Of a DNA stretch of 64,000 bases, positions 13,101 through 28,100 are shown one piece after another (the first letter of the stretch is position 1; every line of letters begins with the position of its first letter). The stretch is taken from positions 620,001-684,000 of the forward strand of contig JANJXV010000190.1 of NCBI GenBank assembly GCA_024803745.1, given 5' to 3'. The DNA comes from Megascapheus bottae (lineage: Eukaryota; Chordata; Mammalia; Rodentia; Geomyidae). The position numbers were made by a program, and so were the translations under genes. The notes beneath the pieces were generated by a model. That model had not been told where the DNA came from. It worked only from the letters and a program-made list of their open reading frames with translations, and searched no databases.

Positions 13101-16100
13101 GCCATGTGCACAAGAGGAGCTGAAGCAGAGGTCTATAAGGTTACGGTGAAACACCGTCTGTTCAACTCTGTCCTCAGGTTTGAGACCATGGACTCTGGTG
13201 TGACTGCTCTTCCTCCCCCAGGCCACAGCACAGGAGAAAACATGGCCGGCAGAAGGCAGGCCCTGCAGTGCCAGGTGCCAGCTCTCAGGGCAGAGTGCAA
13301 TGGACTAGGCTAACTTTGTGAAGCATCACCCAAACTGCAAACCAACTGTCCAGCCCCTTATCAGACTAAGTTAATGGAGTGCAGACGATGCTGCCTTGGC
13401 ACCTCCTGCAATCTCACCAGGAAGGCAAGCCTGGGAGGAGGGGAGGATGCCAGTCCTGCAAATACTTCCACTGCTCCTTGGGCCAAGGGAGGTTCTTGTC
13501 AGCACACAACGTAGACACAATACAAGGCCCTGGAACTGCGTATAAAGCACTATGTAAATCGACACCCAACCTAAAAACACATAAAATGAGGTACTCTCGC
13601 TCAGTTTAGTTCATAAGAAGGACACACCACGGAGGCCTATCCAGACAGACACACAGTGGGGAAGGAATGACCCCGAGCACTCGTCCTCGTCTGGTATGAG
13701 CTCTGGAGCAAAGGGATCGGGGCAAGTTCCTGAGCATGGTACAACAGAGAACCTGGCCCAGGCCCCTGTCATTTGTTTTCAGCCATGTAACACCAAAGTT
13801 TTCCAAATGAGAAAATTCTGAAAAAGAGAATTTGACCCATATATACAATCATAGGAGCTATTTTAAAAAAATCAGCTGGGTGCTACTGGCTCACACCTGT
13901 AGTTCTAGCTACTCAGGAGGCTGAGATCTGAGGACTGTGGTTCAAAACCAGCCTGCACGGGAAAGTCTCCGAGACTCTTACCTCTTATTACCAGAGAAGT
14001 GGCACTATAGCTCAAATTGGTAGAGCACTAGCCCTGAGCAAAAAAGCTTAGGGACTGTGTCCAGGCCTGGAGTTCAAACCCCACAACTGACAGAAAAAAA
14101 AAAGTATTATCAGCACAGTTGTTGACATAAGACTTTTTTTTTTTTGGACAGTGTGTAATAGTAGGAGGTGATGGAATTTTTCAAGAACTAGCTAAGTACA
14201 GAGGGCCAAAGATTTACCACAAAGGCAAATCTAGTCTCACTAACTACATATTAAACCCTAAAAGGTTAGAAATCAGAAAACACAGAAAGAACACTGCTTT
14301 TGCAGCCATGTCCAGAAAGGCGAGTGCACAGCATGCCTCCCCCTTCCCCGCCCCCCAACACAAAGAACACAGGACACTGTCATTTTCCCACAGAGCCAGC
14401 ATGGATTCCAGAAGAAACACGGAGGCCGGGGAGATGCTGTGCTGGGGGCTAGGAAGAGCTCAGGGGACTTGGGGATACACCTGAGACAGGATGCAGGCTT
14501 GAAGATAGAGCAGCCTTTCCCAACCTCTGGCAAGGCAGCTACTGTTGCGTTTTGTTTTCAACTGTTTACTTAAGGAGCAGATGCTGTGATCCTGGACTGA
14601 GTTCACTGGTTCTTCAGGAGGAAGACTCTTGGGAAGCCTGAAGAGGCACACAGCATCAACAGCTCTGTTCTGTGATCTCTTGTTCTGGTCTGCACTAGCT
14701 TGGACCACAAACCCACTCAACACTTCCTGCAATGCTGGGACCACAGATGTGTACCATTACGCTTGGTTTTACTGGTTGAGATAGGGTCTTAAACCATTTC
14801 TCCCCTGGCTGGCCTCAAGCTGCAAGCCTCCTATCCCAACCTCCCAAGTAGCAGGGATTCTACCTGGCCTCTGGGGTCTCGATCTGACCACACACTCGTG
14901 GGTGCTGTGCAGGGTATCTGAGCACGGTCAGCGTGGGTGGTGAAGAAATACTTGCTTTGCAATTTCCACAGTGAGGACTTTGCACACACGACTGTCAGCA
15001 CCATGTAGCCCAGGGAGCCTTCCTGCCTCTATCTCCCGAGTGCGGGGACCACAGGCGTAAGTTAAGTGATGGCTTAAAACCCGGCAGCAGCTGACATGAC
15101 TTGCAATGTATAAAAGGGTTTTTTTTTTAACAAGCTCTCAAGTGGACATGGAGAACCCTCACCCATCTGCCTTTTCGAGCCCTTGGCTTGGCTGCACATG
15201 CCACTGGCTGAGGGGCCCAAGGCCCACTGCAGCTGCATGACCGAGGGGGCCTGGGGTGCCCACAAACCCACCTTGAGCGCCGCACTGTCCGGTAGGCACT
15301 GGGCAGGGAGTGCTTTGCTTTTGAGTGGGACCTGGATCTGGACTTGGAGGACGAGTGGTATTTGGGAGAGCGGGAGCGAGTCCGTGACCGTTTTTTGTGC
15401 TTTTTCTTTTTCCTTTCCCTTTCTTCTTCTCGAGGTGGGTCTCTGCTTTTGCTTGAAGGCCTTTCCATTGGTTTTGTATCTACAGTGGGCAGCGGTCTGC
15501 CTCCAGCCAGCAGAGGACAGGGCACGGGACTGGCTTCCTGAGAATGAAAAGCAAAGGTGTGGGCGCTGACAGGCATTCTGTAGCACGGACTGCAGAACTT
15601 CCACTTTACTACCCCAAGTCAACCCGCTAGATGGCATGACAATGGGCAACTCTGCAGATAATGAACTGTCATGGCTTCTCGTGCCAGCCAGGCTGGCTGT
15701 GCCTAGCAATGAAGGAACACCTTGTCAAAGACACTCTACTAGGAAAAACCTGCATCCACCCTTCAGCAGTTTTCCATCCGGGGATCCCATAGCCTCCAAC
15801 ACTAGGTTTTCATGAATCTGAAAATTATTTTTAGAGAAGGCCTAAGAGGTTCCTCTTTGAATTTAGAACTCTTAGGAGTCACATGCAAACTGAAGGCCAC
15901 ACTAGCCTCAATCACATGTTACTGAGAGTTTCACAGCAGGAGCCCTGATAGCTGCCTTTCTTACCCAGCAGCTTTGCTTCAGGGCGCAAGCGGCTTTCTG
16001 TGTAACCTCTACTGGAGGTCAGTCCTCAATTCACTTTAGGCATTTGTTTTTGCCAGTCCTAGAGACTGAACTCAGGCCTGAGCACTGTCCTTGGGCTTTC

Positions 16101-19100
16101 CTCAAGGCCTTAAGACAGCACCACGCTTGGCTTTTTTATGTATGTGGTACTGAAGAACCGAACCCAGGGCTTCGTGCATGTGAGGCAAGCACTTTAGCAT
16201 TAGGCACACTCCCAGCCCCCACTTTAGTCCCCCCTCCCCCCCCCCCCCCCCCCCGCCATCACCGAACTTGAACTCTGAGCCTGGGCACTGTCTCTGAGCT
16301 CTTCAGCTCAAGGCCACTGCCTTACACCTTGAGCCACAGCGCCACTTCCAGTTTTCTGGTGGTTAATTGGAGATAGTCTTTAGTGCCACGGGCTGGCTTT
16401 GAACTGAGATCCTCAGATCTGGGCCTCTGGAGTAGTAAGGATTACAAGTATGAGCCACTGTGACCAGCCACTTGAGGCATTTTTAACCACAATCATTAAA
16501 CATGATTTCTTCTTTTCTGCCTTGGAGATTCAGGTGTAAGGTTTATGGAAAAACTCAAGGTTACACTCAGGTGGGCTGACCTTCTGATCTGCTCCCTCTG
16601 CTCACAAGCCCCAGAAAACAGGACAGGGACCGAGGTGATGTGGGCGTGTGCCTGTACACCTGGAGCTGCGGGTGGGCTTTCCTTCTTGTCTCCTAACTAC
16701 CAGGGTCACTGGGCCAAGCTCTGTCGTCAGCGCCGTCTGCTGCTCGGGAGGGGAGCGAGCCGTACCCTGGCTGGTCAGGTAACAACCTCAGGTCAAGTGG
16801 CCACCCAGAGGCTGCTTAAGACCCAAGGGCCATCTCTGCCTGGCTGGTGCAACAATCCATACACACCTCAAACACAGTGTTAACAGAAGCGCTCTATATG
16901 GGGTTTGGCCCAAAATGCTCCCCACAGCCATCATGTTAAGACCCAATCCAGCTGTGTATGAGCCTGGCTCTGTTGGAGCTGCCTGGGCCGCCTGGTACTG
17001 CTGCATTCAGATTATAACCCAGGCTTCCAGAGAACCAGAGCCACCTTGTCAGGATTTTAATATTCCAGCAAAAATGACTGAGCCAAAACAGTGACTGGTA
17101 TTAGGGGAGAGGAGGCTCACAGGGCCGGTGAGTGAACGGTCCTCAGGGGAGAACAGAGGAACTCTGGGAAAAGTCCTCTATGGGAGACCCTGGCATGTTC
17201 TTTTACAGGATAGCAACAAATCAGCATATGGGCGCACCCATGACAGGATCAGCACAAGCACACAGCACACAGCACACAGCACCGTGGCGTCAGCGCATCC
17301 CGGTTGTAGGCTAACGGGATGGAGAATGCATCCAGCCCACTCCCATGCTCCTCACTACGCAGCTCAAGCTCGCCTTAGGCCATACCCAGCCCTGCACGCC
17401 TTTATCGGTACTATCTGTGCATGCCTTCACTTACTTTAAAGAATGCCTGGGGGCCCGGGAGTGTCACCTAGTAGAGTGCTTGCCTAGCATGCACGAAGAC
17501 CAGGGTTTGATTCCTTGGTACACTACATATATTAAAAAAAATCTGGAAGTGGTGCTGTAGCTTAAGTGGAAGAGCACTAGGCCTTGAGAAAGCCCACGGG
17601 CAGTGCTTAGACTCTGAGTTCAAGCCCAGGACTAGCGAGAAAAAAAAAAAAAAAGGAATGCCCGGTAATGTAGCATACCATCAATGTTATTCCACATCAA
17701 AAAGCATACTGTGAGAATCATTTAAAATTATACCTGCTGGGCACGGTGGCTCATGTCTGTTACCCTAGCTACTCCGGAGCTGAGATCTGAGGATCTCAGT
17801 TCAAAGCCAGCCCAGGCACTAAAGTTCCTGCAAGACTCTTATCTCCAATTAACTACCAGAAAATTGGAAGTGGCTATGGCTCTAGGGTAGGGTGGTAGCC
17901 TTGAGCTAAAGAGCACAGGGACAGTGGCCAGGCCCAGAGTTCAAGTCCCATAAACAACCAACCAAAAAAAAAAAAAATATATATATATATATACATATAC
18001 ACCTACAGAAGTCAAGTCATCTCTTTATGACCAACGAAACCAAGTAGATTAGTGTGTAGATATAGGAGGTCAAGTAGAAACAAGAACCCAGCATGCAACA
18101 AAGGAGACTCTTTGATACCTGCGGGGGTAAGATGTATGATTTATTGAACATGTGTTCTATACTCCTTAAATGAAAAAAAAAAAAAGTGTTGTCAGGGATG
18201 CAGCTCAGTGGTAAAATATTTGCCTACATTGCCTGAAGTCCTAGGCTCAATCCCCAGTATTAAAATAAGAAAGAAAAAAAACAGCACTGAGAACTAACAG
18301 CTAATATTGCACAGTAGAGACAAACTGCCAGAACCCCTTCAGAAGTGAATCTGGCTGTGTTCCAAGTGAAGAAAACAACTCTAAAGCTTGGGACCCACTC
18401 CGGAGGCCACACACAAAGAAGGCAGGCAGCTCTTGCAGCATACTTCCAGCAGGGAGACCTGGAAACCCAAACGCTTCCACCAGTGGGCAGAGCTAAATGG
18501 GCAACCAGAGGCAGAGAAATCACAGGCAGCCACTGGGCCCACAGACCACTTCAGTAATACATTAAGCACCAGTTCAAGCCCGGTACAGGAAGAACACCAC
18601 ACCTGTATAGTGCCAGGTAGGGTCCCATTCAGAGCATTCCAACCTGTGAAGAACCTCCCAGGGAAGGAGGGTTAGCCTATGAAGAGAAAACAATTCTAGG
18701 GTGCCGCTGGGACAGACATGCTCGATGCACTAAACTGCACTACCAATGTTTTACTTCAAGAAAAACAAAAATTTTTTTACTGTAGGTATCTAAGAAAGAA
18801 GGAAAAGACCTTTAATTGTATACCTTTCAGTAACATTGGAACCTTCCAAATTACATGCATGGTGTTTTTATAAAAGGGGAGGCAAAAATAGGAAAATGCC
18901 AGCCTTCAGGGCAAATATGCAACCCAGTGGCTATGCCCAGTGGGCCCACAGGCAGATGGCAGTCAAGCCATCTTGGCGCCTGCCAAGCTCTGCAAGAGGC
19001 CTGAGTGTGCACCTGCTCATCCAAAGCCGGCTAGACTCCCTCAGCTCTGGTGGATCGGAGCTGCCAACTTGGTCCTGCTAAGCCCTACACCCTCTAAGAA

Positions 19101-22100
19101 CTCTACTAGCAGGTGGCTAGTTGGGTCAACTGTGCCAGTATCATACTTGACAAAGTCAAGGACAGCCTATCCCCTAACATTTCTTAAGACTAAAAATATT
19201 TTTTGAGCTTTACTGTCATTGATGACAATAGCCAATTGAATTACAAGAGTTTCTGTTTCAAAGCAATTAACGACATTTATCACCATCTGCTCCGGCCATT
19301 ACATTTCTGATGAAATGGCTCAGCAGCCATAGTCCATGTGTACACACAGATATCCAGGGAGGGAGCCCCAGAGACAAATGCTCCTATCCACGGATCACAG
19401 ACTAGGCCTCTCTCCCTCTTGGAAACAGAGGCTCAGGCTGGGCTGGCCCTGGATGCACACGGAGGGGAGTGGTTGTGGCTGTTGTGATGAGGCCTCTAGC
19501 AAGCTGTGAACACTGTGTGTGGATGAGTTTACAATAAACATTACAACACAGAGATGCAACTACACAATGTTGCTGGTTAATTGTTTGTTCAGCGCACAAA
19601 CGATAGCAAAACAATAAAGGGCATTTCATTATCCCTTTACCTCCATTCCTTGCTTTTGTTTTCACTCCAGTACCAACCAGCTTGAATTCAGAGGTTTGGG
19701 CTCCTGCTCAGTTTTTTCACTAATGGCTAGCAGCCTACCATTAGAGCTATGTCTCTAGCTCTTTGCTGGTTAACTGGAAACAATAGTCTTTTACCTGCCT
19801 GGGCTGGCTTTGAATCATAATCCTCAGATCTCAGTCTCCCAAGTAGCTGGGATAACAGGAGCGAGCCAGAGGCACCTGGCAGCTCTCTGCTGTGGTAAGG
19901 CCCTTTACTATATACAGAAGTTTTATAGCTGCTACCATAAGGGAGAGACAATTCTGTTTCTCTTCTGCTCCATCCTTCCTTGCAGAAGCGTTCTCAGAGC
20001 TAGAAGCATTACAGATGGGGTTCTTTCTGAGTCTGCAGGATGGCTGGAGCCAGGGGCCCACAGAAGCTGTCTCTGTGGGGAGCCTTGGGAGTGGGGGACA
20101 GATGGTGGTAGTTGCTGCCCCCTTCCTTCCCTTTGCAAAGGATACCACTGAGGACAGCTCCAAGCATAGGGACCGGGCAGGGAGCAGCAATGAATTTACC
20201 AGAGGGCACCCCAGGACTCTGCAAGCCGACCCTCACAGCTCCTGCAGTGGGACTCAGCTCCACTTTCTCAGAGTACAGCAGATAGACTCCTGACCCAGAA
20301 AGCTGCCTTGGCCTTCCACTCTGAGCGCAGAGTGCTGCTTTCCACAGCCAAATCCATCAGCCAAGTGGCTGCTGGCAGAAAGGGAGAGTGGAATACTGGC
20401 CTGGAGCTCCTAAGAAACACTACCGTGATTAAAGTAAGAAGAGCAAAAGGCCTCTGCTATGCTGGGGAAAGGCCAGGCTCTGAAGACGTCTGGGGACACG
20501 GGGTGACGTGTGGCTGGGGGTGGGCAGAACTAATACAGAGTAGGGGGGTCAGTTCTCAGGAAAGGGTCCTTCATCGTGGGAGACTCATGCCAACGCTTAG
20601 CGACAACTATCACCCTGCCTGCAAAAGACGTTCCTCTACATACCTCAATGCCGAAAGGACTCTCCTCGAGTTTCCCCACTTCTGTTTCGGGCAGAGGATT
20701 TTTTAAGGTCTGTAAGAACAGAGCCGCTTTCCTTTTACGTTCAGCCTGAAGCTGCTTCTCCTTTGACTCCTTGGACGCCTGGGCCAGCTTCTCTCGAGCC
20801 GCAGCAGCAAGGCGGTCCTCCAGCTTTTGCTTTGCTAAAGGAAGAGAGAACAGGGAGTCTAGAGCAAGGGTCATTTCATCTCTAGCTTCACAGGCACCAA
20901 CAGGGCCACAATGTGAGGACTTAAGATACGGATTTCAGACTAGGCAGACACATGGCCAAACCATATAAGGAGAGAATTCGTTTGCAAGGCCTGTCAGGCA
21001 GGCTAGCGGCCCACGCTGTAGGAAGCTGGCGTCACGACAGTATATCCATACCACTTCCAGCAGTCGTGGCTGACATCCAGGGTCTAGCCATGGTCTAGAC
21101 CAGACGCTCTGTGCAAAGTGTCTTATCTGAAGGGCTCTGACAACCTGCTGTGCATACACACAGGAAGTGCAGGTTAGAACAAGTGCATGTACACATGTAC
21201 ACTCAGGGAGAACTGTAGTCCCAGCCAAATTGTTGACAGGAAGGCACGCTGGTAAAAAAATTTACCTTTCATCACACTGCTAAGTGTAGCTTGATCTGCT
21301 CGTGTATACACAGAAAAAAACAATTTAAGGAATCCAGTGAGAACAGAAAAGAGCACAAATGTATTCATTAATTCACTACTTTAATGCGGAATATAACTTA
21401 ATGAAGCGGGGCTGACATCCTACCACGGCTGCAGGCAATGCATCGGGGATAGCATGAAGATGAGCCAGGCTGTGAAATCAGCCCAAGCCCGCATCATCTT
21501 CAAGGGCCGATGGTTCTGCTGAGAGACAGCCTCACAAAAACCATCTCCTAGTGTGGTGCATTAACCCAGGCTCGGAGTCCAGGCGGGCGGCTCACCCCCG
21601 GGCTGTCATCAAAGCCCAAAGCGTGCCTCCATTAGAGCTGTCCACAGTGCATTGTGCTGCTCTGGGAACAAATGCCAAGAGCATGGTGTGTGAGCTATGG
21701 GCAGCGGGCTCAGCACTCTGTGAAACTCCCACTTGGCTCCAGGTTCTAGTCTGCAGTCTTAGAATGTCTGGCTTAGCGGACAATCTTAGATTAGTGTCTT
21801 TTCTTTCTTTTGAGAACTTTTAAGCACTACTGACAAACCTTGCTTTGCTTCCAGCTCCTCCTGGGTAAGCTGGGGTTTCTTCTCCTCTGCAACCACACAG
21901 GGTGGAGCTGTGGCGGGGCTGCTGGGGGCTGCACTGCTACAGCTTTCCTGGATTTCTTTGCTTTCGTCATCGTCTTCACTGTCGTCATCTAGTTTAACGC
22001 GATTTTTTTCCAGGGGGAGGAGATCATTTTCTTTGGCCTTGATTGCAAAGCTTATTGGAGCAAATGAAGCTATTGGGAAGAGGTGAAAAGTGCGACATGC

Positions 22101-25100
22101 TTTTAGGGAACAGGGTGTAGAGTGGCTCCCACAGGCCTTACCATCTACATGAGCACCAGTGAGTGAGAGGTGGCACTGGCAGTGGAGCCATACCTTACAG
22201 TCTACTGCTTGCAGTAGACAAGGGGTCCTGTTTAGGTATCTGTCCCCCGTAGGGCACAAGGCTGAGGGGTGCCCCTGAACCATGTCGATGTGGGCAGTTC
22301 ATTGCAGGCAAGCAAAGCCAATGGGGCCCGAGAGGGGGCCACCACGGACCCGCCACAGACACTGCAGAGTGCCAAAGGAGCATCTACAGCAGAAAAGGAC
22401 CAGCTCTTGTCCTTTTTCTTCTACTTTTCTTTTTCCAGGGCTTGGTATATAGCTGAATTTGCTATAAAAAGCATAGGATATGACTCCACTACAAAATAGA
22501 ATCTTTAAAAGGCTCTGAGTTTGCCAGGTAGGCAATACCACTTGAACCATGCCCTCAGCCCTAAAATTATATCATAAATCCCAACTAAGTTTTCCCTTAC
22601 AGTATAAAGAAAATCACAGACTGCCTTTCTTCTTTAGCTAGTATTTTTTTTTGATGCTTACATCATGGGCAGGGATATGTCAGAACAGCCTAACACCTTA
22701 CAAGAAAACACAAGTTCAGGTAGAACAATCTCTTCCTCCGAATATCTAGACAACTTCAGAGAAATATAAAGGCCCTAAAGAGGAAAGCATTCCCCACCCT
22801 TCCTACTGGGCAAGCACCAAGTCCCCTTCTGGTCACTCACTGTGGCAAGTGGCTCCTATCCTGAACGTAGCCAGTAGATGCCACCCAAGCCTTCACCTAA
22901 GCGCGTTCATAGGCTGGCCGGGGCAGTCACTAAGATCTCACCTCCAACAAAAGTCTGGGCATGATGGAGTGAACGTGTAGCCCCCGCTAGGTGATTTTGT
23001 GGTTAGGAAGATCATGGCTTAAGGCCATGACACGTTACTTGAAAATAAGAAAAGCAAAATAGGATTGGAGGCATGGCTCAAGTGGTAGAGCACCCTCCTA
23101 GTACTATCAAAAACAAATCCACAGAAAATCTGGGAGTAGAACTGAAGCCTCTCAGAGGCTGAGCTGCAGGAAGCAAGGCCAGCCTCAGCCACAGGATGCC
23201 ACTGTGATGAGTACCCGTGAGGGGCGAGGCTACTCACTTGTATGCTTGACACTTCTGTCAAGAAACAAGAGTTTACTAGAACAAACTCTCATCGTCCCCT
23301 TAACAAATAGGATCAAAGGACATTTTTAAAGGAGGGAGAACTTCACATAAAATGTTCATGGTGTCATGGAGGGAGCTAGCTTCCAGCCTAGGAGGGGCGC
23401 CGCAGGCACAGATGAACCGCAAGCTCGGAGCGACCCCTCTGTCCCCCTCAAACAGGTCCTTCCAGCTCCCCACACTCTCTGTGGGGAAGTCTGAGGGGTC
23501 GACTGCAACTCAGAAATAGGGAGGTGGTCTAGCAGCACAAGCGCATGCACACAGAGGGAAGACGGGCAGACCTTCGCCTCACCGTCTGCCAGTTCACTTC
23601 ATTAGCAGTGTCTCTCCAGGTAAAGGGTCTGGTCCGTTTTCCATGTCCACACACAGTACCACAAAAGTGCCAGCAGGGCTTCTTTTTTTTTTTTTTTTTG
23701 CCAGTCCTGGGCTTGAGTTCAGGGCCTGAGCACTGTCCTTGGGCTTTCTCAAGGTTAGAGCTCTACCACTTGAGCCTCAGCATCACTTCAGGCTTTTTTC
23801 TATGTATGTGGTACCGAGGAATAGAACCCGGGTCTTCATGCATGCTAGGCAAGCACTTTAACCACTAGGCCAAACTCCTGGCCCCGCCAGCAGGGCTTCT
23901 TATACATACACTCCAGCTCACTGTGGTCTCCATGTATACCTCCCTTCTTCTTTTTCCCCCACCCCCTCCCCACGTTCTATGCCAGTCCCAGGGCTTGAAC
24001 TCAGGGCCTGGGTGCTGTCCTTGGGCTGACTCCCCCTCCATCCCCCAAGGCTAGCGTTCTACCACTTGAGCCACAGCTTCTCTTCTTGCCTTTTGGTGAT
24101 TAACTGCAGATAAGTCTCACAGACTCTCCTGCCCTGGCTGGCTTTAAACTATGTTCCTTAGATCACTCTCCTGAGTAGCTAGGATTACAGGCGTGAGCCA
24201 CCAGCGCTTGGCTACTTGAAATTTGATACTCCCGCAAAGTAAATCTAGAAATGGTGGCTCATGCTGGAAACCCTGGCCACTTGAGAAGTAGAGATCAGAG
24301 GCTCATGGTTTGAGGTCAACAAGGGACAAAAAGCTAGGAAGCTCTCTCTCAGTCAATAAGCCTGGCATGGTGGTAGTACTTGTAATCGCATCTCTTGTCT
24401 CCTGGCTGAGAATTAGATGGGAGGATCATGATCTGGGTCAGGGCCTAGGCAAAATGAGACCCTAGTGGAAAACTAACCAAAGCAAAAGGGCTGGGGGCAC
24501 GGCTCAAGTCACCTGTCACCTACTGAGCCTGCCCCAAATCCTAAGTTCAAACCCAGGACCTCCAAATAACAACAAAAAAACCCCAGCCAACTCCAGAATA
24601 AAGAAGCCAAGCCCCATGGTGGACATCCTGTGCAGACAGCTTGCTGGACCACGCTTCTAGGAGTAGAAGGGTATTCCCCCCCCCTTTCCAGTCCTGGGCT
24701 TGAACTTAGGGCCTGACCACTGTCCTTGGCCTTTCTCAAAGGCTAGAGCTCTACCACTTGAGCCACAGCACCACTTCCAGCTTTTTTTCTCCAATGAGGT
24801 ATCAAGGAATTGAACCTCGGTCTTTCTGCATGCTAGGCAAGCTCTCTACCACTAGGCCATGCTCCTGGCTCCAGCACTTGCTTTTAAAGTGTGTGCTGTG
24901 CCTTCTATACAAGCTATACGGACCTGTACCTCCAAAAGTAACATGTCACCACCTCAGGGAGAGACAGGAGTCATGCACATGTGTATACTGCATACACTCT
25001 GCCTGTGCCAGGCTCACACTCCTGAGCTCATGGGATGCTCCTTGCCTCAGTTTCCAGAAGGCAAGTTCACATCACCATAACTGGATGAGTAGTACTTCTT

Positions 25101-28100
25101 TATTAACATGAAAAACAAAACTAAAACACTTTTTTTTTTTGGGGGGGTCAGTCATGGGGCTGGAACTCTGGGCCTGGTGCTGTCCCTGTGTTCCTTTTTG
25201 TTCAAGGCTAGCACTCTACTGCATAAGCCACTGTACCACCTCTGGCTTTTTCTGTGATTTACTGGAGATAAGAGTCTCATGGGGGCTGGGAGTTTGGCCT
25301 AATAGTAAAGTGCTTGCCTAGTATGCACGAAGACCAGGGTTCGATTCTTAGGTCCCATATTAAAAAAACCAAAAACCAAAAACCAAAAAAAACAAAACAA
25401 AACCTGGAAGTGGTGCTGTGGCTCAAGTGGTAGAGCTCCAGCCTTGAGAAAGCCCAAGGACTGTGCTCAGGCCCTGAGTTCAAGGCCCAGGACTGGCAAA
25501 AAAAGAAAAGAATCTTATATAGTTGGGTGTGGTGGCTCACACCTGTCATCCTAGCTACTCAGGAGGCTGAGATCTGAGGATTGTGGCTCAAAGTCAGCCT
25601 GGGCACAAAAGGACCCGAGACTCTTATCTCCAATGAACCTCTAGAAAACAGGAAGTGGGGCTTGGCTCAAGGGCAGGGTGTTAGCCTTGAGCTGAGAGCT
25701 CAGGGACAGCGCCCAGGCCAGTTCAAGCCCCATGACCCACAAAAAAAGTCCCATGGACTTTCCTGCCACGGCTGGCTTTGAACTGCGATTCTCAGAGCTC
25801 AGTCTAATACAGGTGTGAGCCACCAGCACCTGGCTTTTGGGCTATGTTTGATATGTAGGGTTTGACTAATTATATAGCCCGGATGGCCTAAGACTTGCAA
25901 CCCTGCCTCAGCTTTCCCAGTGCTCCATTTACAGACTAAAAACTCTATCCTATGAACTCTTTATGGCTGGCTATCTTCCTCCCATGTCCTCAGTCCATTT
26001 TCAGCTACAGACATCACCTTTCTGATTTCTAAGAACTCTCTCTTCAGTACAGACATCAACCTGTAATCTTCTATGTTAGCACAGAATGTTACCATCATTT
26101 TGACATTTGTGTTTTAACCTTATTCAGGCCCTGATTCTATAAGAATGATTAATTTTCTCCCTGCCCCCTACTTCAACACTTACAAAGCCTTTCCAATTCC
26201 AAGATTACATATTAAAAAAAGTTGCTTTCATTTTCCTGGTTTTACTTTCCGCATTTAAATATTCAACTCTGGAATTAATGCTGTCAGATGTGATCTAAGT
26301 CTTCCTTAGCTTTGCCTTTTCTCTCCTTTAGTACTGGTGTGTGAACTCAGCTAAGTAGAAACATATTCTACTGATGAGCTTACATACTCGTCCCTTTTTT
26401 CACTTTTCCAAGAGAAGAGCCTGGTTGTTCAACTTTAGCTATCTTCATGCTGAACAAGCTTCATCAGAGAAAGGGAAGGGAAGTGCTGGCTCTTCCGGTG
26501 CTCTGCAGTACAACACTGACAGTGGACACAGAGCAGAGCCTGGCTGTTCACTGCTGCCCCCGCAGCACTGGACACTGGATGGCCCCTGCCACCCCAAGTG
26601 GCTGTGATCCAGGGGCTGCAGAGTGTGAGTGCTCCCAGCTGGTGTTCTCAAGTGCTCAGGAGCTGGTTTACGGATGGAGAGAGCTATTTCCTGGGGCCAA
26701 TAAAGCCAATTTTTAATTTGTCTTGGCCTCTTGCCCAGTTCCAGAGGCAGGTCAACTACAATATTTCAATAATTCTTTCAGGCCTGCAGATCCGTGTCAG
26801 TTTCTTATCTCTTCTTAAGACAACTTTAACATTTATTTCAAAAGGACTATTTTTTTCAGTGACTTGCAGACTCCTCCGAATTTAAAGACATCTTTACCTT
26901 TTCATTTGGTCATATTGTGTACTTTTCAGTACAGAACATGCAAATTTCTGGCTATTCCCCTCTTGCTTTTTTGGTTTTTCTTTTGATTGAGATACTTATT
27001 CATTTATTTTTATTGACCCATACTGGAGCCTCAACTCAGGGTCTTGAGCTCTCACTCGTGTTTTCACTCACAGCTGCACTCCCTCGGCTACTTGAGCCAC
27101 ACTTGCACTTCAGGCTGTTGCTGGTTTTTGGAGATACAAGTCTTGATGATTTATCTATTCAGACTGGCTCCAAGTCTGGGTTCTCAGACCTCAGCCTTTT
27201 ACAATTATAGGTGTGAGCCACCTGCGCCCAGCCTGCCTTAATTGTTGAGGCACAGTCCAGGTGGGTATGGAACTCTCTTAGGAGACTTAGCTTCCCGAGT
27301 GCTGGAGGTAGTCACTGCCAAAATGCCTGGCTTTCTTCCTATGTTCTTTTCTTTGAGTGTTGCCACCAAGGCTTAAACTCGGGGTGTTGTTCTCACTAGT
27401 CTTGGCTGCTTGGCTGGAGCTCTACTACTTGGGTTTTGTCTCCAATTCAGCATTTTGCAGGTTATTTTGCAGATGGAGTCTCATGGACAACTCTGCCTAG
27501 CTACTGGGGTGAGCCGTAGCTTCCCATCCTCGGTCCTCTTCCCTTCTTGCCTTTTCTTAAAAGAGAAAGTGCTAGAGACTAAACTAGGGCTTTGAACATG
27601 CTAAGCGCACACTGAGCTGTAGCCCACCCAATTCCTAGGTTGACTTCAATGCTTGTTTTGTTTTCATTTTGTTTGTCATCAAAAACGTACGGGATTCTAT
27701 GTTTTGTGCTCGTCTTTTCCCTTTTGGCAGTGCTGAGGATGGAACCCAGAGCTTTCTCATGCCATGCAAGCACCTCCTGCAGAGCAGGTACATACAGTTT
27801 CAGAGTGCTCACAAGTCTGCAGGTCTGCTGCTGCAGTCAGGCTGACAGTGATGCAGAAGGGAAATCTGCACGCGTGGCTTCACTGTCCAGTCCAATGTAG
27901 GGCTGGGAGGCTGGGCCCAGGGTTCCCTTCCCATGGGGAACTTCCAGGGTGCTCCCGAGTCATTCCCGTGTCTACAGCGGACCTCCTGAGCCACGTCTGC
28001 AGGTGTCCTTTCTGTCCTCCAAGAATGAGGACAGACTCACTGTTTCTGAAGCAGAAGCTGTGGTAGTCTATGTCCTTATTTATTTCAGTGATAGCTGAAA

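Larger units (their letters stand above)
16475..20643 (-). other. SFSWAP intron 13, unique part
   Basis: Between the SINEs, 16475-17450, 18290-19680 and 19885-20640 are unique sequence with short, unsupported open frames. 19200-19320 is AT-rich with homeodomain- and E-box-like motifs and could be a conserved element. Confidence 0.6.
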
